Of a DNA stretch of 13,847 nucleotides, positions 6,627 to 12,729 are shown in pieces (within the stretch, counting starts at the first letter, position 1; each line of letters begins with the position of its first letter). This DNA comes from CAZQKE01 sp964593865 (GTDB lineage: Bacteria; Chloroflexota; Anaerolineae; JAAYZQ01), in NCBI GenBank assembly GCA_964593865.1, contig CAZQKE010000046.1:1-13847 (forward strand), read 5' to 3'. Made by a program: the position numbers and the translations under genes. Below the pieces are notes generated by a model. That model ran no database searches. It was not told the DNA's origin and saw nothing but the letters and a program-made list of their open reading frames with translations.

Positions 6627-8339
6627 GTGACCCGGCACATCATCTGGCAAGCGGCGCTGGCCCTGTTGGGCATCGCGCTGATCTTTATCATCCTCTTTCA
6701 ACGGACCGAGATCGCAACCGAGGAGGTCACCCCCACACCCCGCACCGAGACGGTCCCTGTGGCCGGGGGCGCGTACATTGAAGGCATCCTGGGTTACTCG
6801 GATGTGATCAACCCCATCCTTTCGCCGCGCCTGGTCTCGGCCAACCCGGTGGACCAAGACCTGACGGCCCTGGTGTTCGAGGGCCTGACCGCCCTGGACG
6901 AAACGGGCCAGATCACCCCTTCCTTGGCCACCGATTGGCAGGTCTCCGAGGACGGCGACGTGTACGAATTTCACCTGCGCCCCGGCGTCACCTGGCACGA
7001 CGGCGCACCCTTTACCGCCGCCGATGTCGCCTTTACCATCCAGGCCATGCAGGACCCCAACTACCGGGGCGACCCCAACCTGGCCGACCTGTGGCACGGC
7101 GTCACCGTGGAACAGGTGGACAGCCTGACGGTGCGCCTCACCCTGGCCGAACCCTTTCCCTCCCTGCTGTACTACACCACCATCGGCATCCTGCCGGCCC
7201 ACCTGCTCAGCAACGTCCCCCCCGCGGAACTGCCCCGTCACCCCTTTTCGACCGAGCAACCGGTGGGCACAGGTCGTTTCATGGTCCAGAGCAAGTCGGA
7301 AGACCAGGTGGTCCTGGTCGCCAACCCGGATTATTGGGGACCTAAACCCTACCTGGAGCGGTTGGAATTCTGGTTCTACGGCGATTGGCCGGGCCTGTTG
7401 GAGGACTATGAGGCGGGGATCATCCAGGGCTTTCACCCGCCGGACATTGAAAAGCAGCTCAAGTTGGCCCGCTTCCCCGACCTGCGGCTCTATTCGGCCC
7501 CTTCGGCGGGCTATGGCATCGTCTACCTGAACCTGCAAAGCGAGGAGACCCCCTTCTTCCAGAGCAAAGAGGTGCGTCAGGGGATGCTCTATGCCCTGGA
7601 CCGCCAATCGCTCATTGACCACGCCCTCTACGGACAGGGCCTGGTGGCCGATAGCCCCATCCTGCCCTTCACCTGGGCCTATGACCCTACCGTGCGCCAC
7701 TACAACTATGACCCGGAGCGGGCCATCGGCTTGCTGGATGCCAGCGGTTGGCTTGATTCCAACGACAACCGCATCCGGGATAAGGATGGCAAAGAACTTT
7801 CCTTCACCTTGCTGGTCCGCAACGAACCGGCCATGCGTCAAATGGCCGAGGAGATGGCCCAACAATGGAGCCTGGTCGGCATTGAAGCCCGGCTGCGGCC
7901 CCTCAGCAGCGGGGCGTTGGCTTCCCTGGTCCGCAACCGCAATTTCGACGCCGCTTTGATCGAGATCGGCCTATCCGCCGACCCCGATCCTTACCCCCTG
8001 TGGCACTCCACACAGGCCGAATCGGGGCAGAACTTTGCCGGCTTTGCCAACGAAGAGGCCGATGTAGTGATGGAGGAAGCCCGCTTCACCGCCGACCCGG
8101 AACAACGCATCAAACTGTACCACACCTTCCAGCAGATCTTTGCCGAGGAAGCCCCTGCCCTGCTGATCTACTACCCCATCTACACCTACGCCGTAGACGC
8201 TCAAGTGCACGGCGTGCAGCTCGCCCCGTTGCTGCATCCCAGCGACCGCTTCCGCAACGTCTATCGGTGGTATGTCAAGACCGAGGAGGTGGTGATCAAC
8301 GAGGACAAGGAGTTTGACAAACAGGGCGATTCGTGGTAG
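6627..8339 (+). CDS. Peptide ABC transporter substrate-binding protein (SBP_bac_5)
   Basis: Extracytoplasmic solute-binding protein of the oligopeptide/dipeptide (DppA/OppA-like) family, 570 residues. Residues 4-24 form a hydrophobic segment followed by a Thr/Pro-rich linker. No lipobox cysteine is present, so an uncleaved membrane anchor is likely instead of a lipoprotein. Family marks include LVFEGLTALDETGQITPSLA, VYEFHLRPGVTWHDGAPFTAADVAFT, the GTGRF motif, NPDYWGPKPYLE, VRQGMLYALDRQSLI and a C-terminal PLWHS...FAGFANEEAD region. The start must be GTG 6627: an in-frame stop sits at 6606-6608 and no other standard start lies between. It has no clear ribosome binding site and begins 2 nt after secG, so translation is probably coupled. 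No permease or ATPase genes of this transporter are nearby; peptide specificity is unknown. Confidence 0.93.
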   Translation: MTRHIIWQAALALLGIALIFIILFQRTEIATEEVTPTPRTETVPVAGGAYIEGILGYSDVINPILSPRLVSANPVDQDLTALVFEGLTALDETGQITPSLATDWQVSEDGDVYEFHLRPGVTWHDGAPFTAADVAFTIQAMQDPNYRGDPNLADLWHGVTVEQVDSLTVRLTLAEPFPSLLYYTTIGILPAHLLSNVPPAELPRHPFSTEQPVGTGRFMVQSKSEDQVVLVANPDYWGPKPYLERLEFWFYGDWPGLLEDYEAGIIQGFHPPDIEKQLKLARFPDLRLYSAPSAGYGIVYLNLQSEETPFFQSKEVRQGMLYALDRQSLIDHALYGQGLVADSPILPFTWAYDPTVRHYNYDPERAIGLLDASGWLDSNDNRIRDKDGKELSFTLLVRNEPAMRQMAEEMAQQWSLVGIEARLRPLSSGALASLVRNRNFDAALIEIGLSADPDPYPLWHSTQAESGQNFAGFANEEADVVMEEARFTADPEQRIKLYHTFQQIFAEEAPALLIYYPIYTYAVDAQVHGVQLAPLLHPSDRFRNVYRWYVKTEEVVINEDKEFDKQGDSW

Positions 8340-8342
8340 AGT
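8314..8342 (+). promoter_or_regulatory. Promoter for tRNA-Leu inside the SBP gene end
   Basis: Perfect -35 TTGACA at 8314-8319 and TAGAGT at 8337-8342 with a 17-nt spacer. The predicted start, near 8349, is about 5 nt before the mature tRNA 5' end. The first three bases of the -10 box are the TAG stop codon of the preceding gene. The -10 box matches TATAAT at four of six positions. Confidence 0.6.
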
Positions 8343-8353
8343 ATGACTTGCTT

Positions 8354-8441
8354 GCCGAAGTGGCGGAACAGGCAGACGCGCTGCGTTCAGGGCGCAGTGG
8401 GCTTTACGCCCATGTGGGTTCAACTCCCACCTTCGGCACCA
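8354..8441 (+). tRNA. tRNA-Leu (CAG)
   Basis: A complete class II tRNA of 88 nt. Acceptor arms GCCGAAG (8354-8360) and CTTCGGC (8431-8437) pair perfectly and are followed by discriminator A and an encoded CCA (8439-8441). The anticodon stem CTGCG/CGCAG closes the loop TTCAGGG with CAG at 8388-8390, which decodes CTG leucine codons. The long variable arm TGGGC...GCCCA is as expected for leucine. The T-arm is GTGGG/CCCAC with loop TTCAACT. It is flanked by its own promoter and terminator. Confidence 0.97.
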
Positions 8442-8442
8442 G

Positions 8443-8470
8443 GTCCCGGTTATGGCAACCGGGACTTTTT
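8443..8470 (+). terminator. Rho-independent terminator of tRNA-Leu
   Basis: A perfect 9-bp stem GTCCCGGTT (8443-8451) / AACCGGGAC (8457-8465) with the 5-nt loop ATGGC is followed by TTTTT (8466-8470). It begins 2 nt after the CCA end, so the transcript is essentially leader, tRNA and terminator. Confidence 0.93.
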
Positions 8471-8502
8471 GTTGCGAACAGGTGTACCGGGCACATTCGC
8501 AT

Positions 8503-8682
8503 CTTGGCGGTTCTAGAGATTTGAACCGCAAAGGCGCAAAGGCCGCAAAGGATAAGGAGAAAAAGACCTTCGCGCTCTTGGCGTCTTGGCGGTTCCAACC
8601 GCGATTGCCACCGGGCCGGGCGTATTCGTGCATTCGTGTATTCGCGCCCGATTCGTGGACGGCCCGCATTATTTTCGAGGAA
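8503..8682 (+). repeat. Composite palindromic repeat, copy A (modules Y and X)
   Basis: Two modules in series. Module Y (8503-8596) carries GCGGTTC (8507-8513) facing GAACCGC (8523-8529), and the latter starts an arm rich in GCAAAGG units that can pair with CTTGGCGTCTTGGCGGTTC ending at 8595. Module X (8611-8682) has three octamers (ATTCGTGC, ATTCGTGT, ATTCGCGC; 8624-8647) inside nested inverted repeats CGGGCC (8612-8617)/GGCCCG (8661-8666) and GGGCG (8618-8622)/CGCCC (8645-8649), and ends with ATTATTTTCGAGGAA. The same modules recur at 12455-12683 and, decayed and inverted, at 4041-4130. There is no transposase. This accounts for most of the gap between the tRNA and the adaptor gene. Confidence 0.85.
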
Positions 8683-8688
8683 GCGGTC

Positions 8689-10197
8689 ATGCGCAAGATC
8701 ATCGTCGTTCTGGTCATTGTTGCCCTTCTCGGAGCGGGGGGCTGGTGGCTCTACCGACAAAAAGTGGCCCAGGAAGCCGAACCGGAAGCCGCCTGGGAGG
8801 AAACGACCGTGCAGCGGGGAACGCTCACGGCACTGGTCAACGCCACCGGCTCCATCCTGCCCGAAAAGCAAACCACCCTGGCCTTTCAAAGCCCGGGCCG
8901 CGTGGCCGAGGTGCTGGTCGCCGAGGGCGACGCCGTCCGCGCCGGGCAGGTCCTGGCCCGGCTGGATACGACCGACCTGGACCTTGCCGTCGCCCAGGCC
9001 GAGTTGGCCCTGCGGCAGGCGGAGGCGGCAAAGGCCCAGGCCCAGGCTGCCCTGGAACAGGCCCGGATCGGCTTGAGCACGGCCCAGGCCCAGCTCCTGC
9101 GTACCCAGCAGGGCGCATCGGCCTATGACATCGCCGCCGCCAACGCCGCCGTAGAAAGCGCAAAAGCCGCTTACCGGCGGCTCCTGGCTGGTCCCACGGA
9201 GGAGGAAAAGCGGGTGGCCCGCGCCAATCTGGATCAGGCCGAGGCCGCTTTGGAACAGGCCCAGGCCGCCTACGACCAGGTGGCCGACCGGCCCGACGTG
9301 GCCATGCTTCCCCAGGCGTTGCAACTCCAACAGGCGACCAGTGCCTACGAAGTCGCCAAGGCCAACTATGAGCTGACCCTTCGCGAACCGTCGGAGGCCG
9401 AGATCGCTTCGGCCCGGTCGGCCATCGCCCAGGCGGAGGCTTCCCTGCAACGGCTGCTGGAAGGCGTCTCCGAAGAAGACCTGTTGGTGGCCCAACTGGC
9501 CGTGGAGCAAGCCCGGGTGGGCGTGGACCAGGCCCAGGCCGGGGTGGACCAGGCCCAGGTGGGGGTGGAACAGGCTCAACTTTCCCTGGACCAGGCCCGG
9601 AGCCGCCTGGCGGATGCCGAGCTGACCGCTCCCCACGACGGCGTGATCACAATGGTAGGCGTCAAAGAAGGAGAACTGACCGGTGGGCAACCGGCCTTTG
9701 TCCTCACCGACCTGTCTGCCTACCACGTTGAGGTCACGGTGGACGAGATTGACATCGGGCGGGTGGTGGAAGGCCAGCCGGTGACGGTCACGCTGGACGC
9801 CCTGCCGGGCGAGGCGTTGAGCGGCTGGGTGGACGCCATCGCCGAAACCGCCTCCCTGGATGCGGGTGTCGTCTCGTACAAAGTCACCATCCGCCTGAAG
9901 CCGACCACCGCACCCCTGCGGGCGGGCATGACGGCCACGGTGGACATTGTCACGGAGCGGCGCGAAAACGTCTTGCTGGTTCCCAACCGCTTCGTGCGCC
10001 TGGATCGGGCCAGCGGCCGGGCCTTTGTGGACAAATTGGTGGAGGGCGAGCCGGTATCGGTGGAGATTCAGATCGGCCTGCGTGACGAAACCTATAGCGA
10101 GGTGCTGACCGGCCTGCAAGAGGGCGATGTCATCGTCCTGGTCACAGAGTCGAGCCGGGAGCAGCTCCGCCGGGCGGTAGGCGGTCCGCCCCATTAG
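8689..10197 (+). CDS. HlyD/MacA-like membrane fusion (adaptor) protein
   Basis: Adaptor that links an inner-membrane ABC exporter to the outside of the cell. The 502 residues begin with an N-terminal membrane anchor (about 3-20). The split biotinyl-lipoyl domain lies at 64-100 (SPGRVAEVLVAEGDAVRAGQVLARLDT) and 313-344 (TAPHDGVITMVGVKEGEL). Between them is a very long alanine/glutamine-rich coiled coil (about 103-311), and beta-barrel and membrane-proximal domains follow. Five exact-length heptads of the type GVDQAQA occur at 272-306. The frame is open upstream to 8452 but that part is repeat DNA. The ATG at 8689 is chosen because GAGGA at 8677-8681 sits 7 nt before it and the signal anchor starts there. 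It is followed, after a 276-bp gap holding a tandem array, by the ATPase and permease genes. A MacA-like role in this exporter is inference from family and order. Confidence 0.93.
   Translation: MRKIIVVLVIVALLGAGGWWLYRQKVAQEAEPEAAWEETTVQRGTLTALVNATGSILPEKQTTLAFQSPGRVAEVLVAEGDAVRAGQVLARLDTTDLDLAVAQAELALRQAEAAKAQAQAALEQARIGLSTAQAQLLRTQQGASAYDIAAANAAVESAKAAYRRLLAGPTEEEKRVARANLDQAEAALEQAQAAYDQVADRPDVAMLPQALQLQQATSAYEVAKANYELTLREPSEAEIASARSAIAQAEASLQRLLEGVSEEDLLVAQLAVEQARVGVDQAQAGVDQAQVGVEQAQLSLDQARSRLADAELTAPHDGVITMVGVKEGELTGGQPAFVLTDLSAYHVEVTVDEIDIGRVVEGQPVTVTLDALPGEALSGWVDAIAETASLDAGVVSYKVTIRLKPTTAPLRAGMTATVDIVTERRENVLLVPNRFVRLDRASGRAFVDKLVEGEPVSVEIQIGLRDETYSEVLTGLQEGDVIVLVTESSREQLRRAVGGPPH
9502..9606 (+). 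repeat. 21-bp (heptad) tandem repeat inside the adaptor gene
   Basis: Five consecutive 21-nt units begin at 9502, 9523, 9544, 9565 and 9586, typically GTGGACCAGGCCCAG plus six variable bases. They encode the heptads from V-E-Q-A-R-V-G onward. Units two and three are nearly identical at the DNA level, which points to recent duplication by slippage within the coiled-coil-coding part. Confidence 0.8.
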
Positions 10198-10267
10198 CCG
10201 CACAAGGGGGGCTTGCGATTTTCAGAGGCGGGAGACCTGCGGATCGGCAGAAAGGTGAGGTCTTACG

Positions 10268-10473
10268 ATGTTGCACAACTCGGCAAAAGCCGTCTATCGG
10301 CGGCCCTCCACGTTCTTTCACAAATCCGTGTCCTTCCACAAATCCGTGCCTTTCCGTAGATCCGCGCCTTTCCGTAAATCCGCGCCTTTCCGTAGATCCG
10401 TGCCTTTCCGTAAATCCGCGCCTTTCCGTAGATCCGCGCCTTTCCGTAAATCCGCGGTTCTCTTGTGGAGACC

Positions 10474-10477
<4 letters not shown>
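10268..10477 (+). CDS. Candidate small ORF: cationic hexapeptide-repeat protein
   Basis: A 69-codon ORF that may or may not be translated; I recognise no family. It starts MLHNSAKAVYRRPST and then reads through an array of eight six-residue units F-[H/R]-[R/K]-S-[A/V]-[P/S/V], ending VLLWRP. The product would be strongly basic, without acidic residues and without an evident signal peptide. Arguments for translation: AGGTGAGG at 10253-10260 is a good ribosome binding site 7 nt before the ATG; the 18-nt unit keeps the frame; unit-to-unit changes are conservative (His/Arg, Arg/Lys, Ala/Val); and the TGA (10475-10477) overlaps the ATG of the ABC ATPase gene. Argument against: the array is open in several frames on both strands because it lacks stop codons, and such short intergenic arrays are common. 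It could act as a translated leader for the ATPase. Confidence 0.33.
10316..10459 (+). repeat. 18-bp tandem array, 8 units
   Basis: Eight contiguous units of exactly 18 bp, general form TTCCGTARATCCGCGCCT. The first two carry CACAAATCCGTG in place of CGTARATCCGCG. From the third unit, AGATCC and AAATCC alternate, so the newer part grew as a 36-bp double unit. There are no unique spacers, so it is not a CRISPR. It occupies over half of the gap between the adaptor and ATPase genes and ends 14 nt before the ATG of the latter. Confidence 0.95.
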
Positions 10478-11169
<692 letters not shown>

Positions 11170-11173
11170 GGCG

Positions 11174-12412
11174 ATGAATTTTACAGAAAGTTTGCGGATC
11201 GCCTTGCGGGCGTTGCTTTCCAACAAAATGCGGGCCGTGCTGACCATGCTGGGCATCGTCATCGGCGTCGGCGCGGTGATCGCCCTCATGTCCATCGGCA
11301 AGGGGCTGGAAAATTTCATCACCCAGTCCTTCCAGGGGATGGGGTCCAACCTGCTGTTCGTCTTTCCCGGCTCGTTGGAAGGCTCTTCGGGCAGCAACCG
11401 CCGCCCGGAGCTGACCATGGGCGATTATGAAGCCATTGCCGATCCCTTTTTGGTCTCCGGCGTGATCGGCGTCGCCCCCGAACTTTCCTCCCGCGCCGAT
11501 GTGGTCATCGGCAAACAAGACATCCGCACCGACATCGCCGGTGTCACGCCCGAATACCTGACCATCCGCAACCTGACCGTCGCCGAAGGCGAATTCATCT
11601 CCGAAAGCGACGTCAATGCCCGGTCACGGGTGGCCGTCCTGGGCAGCGCGGTGTACGAAAAACTGTTCGACGAAGGGGATTATCCCATCGGCCAGACGAT
11701 CAAGATCAACCGCATCCCTTTCCGCATCATCGGCCTGATGGAGGAAAAGGGTGGTTCGGCCTTTGGCAGCGCGGACAACATCATCTACGTCCCCCTGACG
11801 ACGGCCCAAACACGCCTCTTCCCCTGGTGGCGCAGCCGCCGGGGGGAGCCGCTGCTGTCCACCATGTACGTCCAGGTGGCCGATGAATCGCTGATGGACG
11901 ACGTTTCGGAGCAGATCGCCGAGCTGTTGCGCCAGCGGCACAGGATCACCTTCCGCGACGAAGACGATTTTACCATCATCAGCCAGACCGACATCGTTTC
12001 GGTCTTTGGGGATATTACCGGCATGGTGACGGTCTACCTGGGCCTTATCGCCGGGATTTCGTTGTTGGTGGGCGGCATCGGCATCATGAACATCATGCTG
12101 GTTTCCGTCACCGAGCGCACCCGCGAGATCGGCATTCGCAAGGCGGTGGGGGCCAAACGCCGTGACATCTTGGCCCAGTTTCTGGTGGAGGCGATGGTCC
12201 TCTCGGTCATCGGCGGCTCGGTGGGCATCAGCTTGGGGTTCGTCGGCTCCCGGCTGCTGGCCAACCTCTTTGAGGAGATGGTCCCCGTCGTCACGGCCGA
12301 TGTGGTCATCATCTCCTTTTCCATTTCGGCAGCGGTGGGGTTGCTGTTCGGCATCTATCCTGCCTACCGGGCGGCCAAGCTGAACCCCATTGATGCGTTG
12401 CGCTACGAATAA
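11174..12412 (+). CDS. MacB-like ABC transporter permease
   Basis: Membrane subunit of the exporter, 412 residues. It follows the MacB plan: one transmembrane helix near the N-terminus (about 19-42, VLTMLGIVIGVGAVIALMSIG), a large extracytoplasmic MacB_PCD domain (about 45-275), then three helices of the FtsX domain (about 280-310, 335-362, 373-403). It ends with YPAYRAAKLNPIDALRYE, a hallmark tail of this family. MacB proteins of proteobacteria carry the ATPase fused in front; here it is a separate gene. The start at 11174 gives the usual MNFTESLRIALRALLSNKMR; in-frame ATG 11162 (overlapping the ATPase gene) and 11141 would only add a short tail. AGGG at 11168-11171 is a close, weak ribosome binding site. 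The substrate is unknown; family members export peptides, macrolides or lipoproteins. Confidence 0.94.
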   Translation: MNFTESLRIALRALLSNKMRAVLTMLGIVIGVGAVIALMSIGKGLENFITQSFQGMGSNLLFVFPGSLEGSSGSNRRPELTMGDYEAIADPFLVSGVIGVAPELSSRADVVIGKQDIRTDIAGVTPEYLTIRNLTVAEGEFISESDVNARSRVAVLGSAVYEKLFDEGDYPIGQTIKINRIPFRIIGLMEEKGGSAFGSADNIIYVPLTTAQTRLFPWWRSRRGEPLLSTMYVQVADESLMDDVSEQIAELLRQRHRITFRDEDDFTIISQTDIVSVFGDITGMVTVYLGLIAGISLLVGGIGIMNIMLVSVTERTREIGIRKAVGAKRRDILAQFLVEAMVLSVIGGSVGISLGFVGSRLLANLFEEMVPVVTADVVIISFSISAAVGLLFGIYPAYRAAKLNPIDALRYE

Positions 12413-12454
12413 GCCCGTGAAAAGCGGCGACTCAAGTCGCTCCTTTCGGGCCTG

Positions 12455-12683
12455 GGGCCGGGCGTATTCGTGCATTCGTGTATTCGCGCCCGCTTCGCGG
12501 ACGGCCCGCTTTGGCGGTTCCGGAGATTTGAACCGCAAAGGCGCAAAGGCCGCAAAGGAAGGAGAAAAAGCAAGAAGACCTTCGCGCTCTTGGCGTCTTG
12601 GCGGTTCCAACCCGGGCCGGTCGTATTCGTGCATTCGTGTATTCGCGCCCGCTTCGTGGACGGCCCGCATTATTTTTGAGGAA
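12455..12683 (+). repeat. Composite palindromic repeat, copy B (modules X-Y-X)
   Basis: The 317-bp gap between permease and lipoprotein genes is mostly repeat. Module X occurs at 12455-12509, Y at 12511-12608 and X again at 12611-12683. Y matches copy A closely (GATTTGAACCGCAAAGGCGC, then GACCTTCGCGCTCTTGG) but differs by a small insertion in the hairpin loop (GCAAGA near 12570). Both X copies carry the ATTCGTG octamers and GGACGGCCCGC. The second ends with ATTATTTTTGAGGAA, as in copy A; the first lacks that tail. No coding gene is supported here. Confidence 0.87.
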
Positions 12684-12692
12684 AGAAGGAAA

Positions 12693-12719
12693 CAAGACTG
12701 CCACAACCGGCGAGTCTTG
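12693..12719 (+). promoter_or_regulatory. Hairpin abutting the lipoprotein ribosome binding site
   Basis: CAAGACT (12693-12699) pairs with AGTCTTG (12713-12719), and GCC/GGC (12700-12702, 12709-12711) extends the stem across one bulged G, closing a 6-nt loop. The stem's last base is the first G of the Shine-Dalgarno GGAGG (12719-12723), which lies 6 nt before the ATG. It could tune initiation or protect the 5' end after processing; the role is inference. Confidence 0.45.
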
Positions 12720-12729
12720 GAGGATTCCA

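Noticed and set aside
6288..7865. 525-codon open frame on the minus strand opposite the peptide-binding protein gene
   Set aside because: It is a shadow of a GC-rich coding strand. The plus strand encodes a clear SBP_bac_5 protein, and the minus product has no recognisable domain.
8452..8688. N-terminal extension of the adaptor ORF
   Set aside because: It would begin inside the tRNA terminator and translate the repeat. The ATG at 8689 has a ribosome binding site and begins a normal membrane anchor.
8404..10203. 599-codon open frame on the minus strand opposite the adaptor gene
   Set aside because: It runs across the tRNA, the terminator and repeat copy A, and is low-complexity GLG/QG-rich as expected for the complement of a coiled-coil gene.
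10198..10223. Terminator after the adaptor gene (CGCA-AAG/CTTGCG followed by ATTTT)
   Set aside because: The stem has a two-base bulge and only four T residues in the tail; too weak to call.
10316..10459. CRISPR array
   Set aside because: Units are 18 bp, directly contiguous and have no unique spacers; there are no cas genes.
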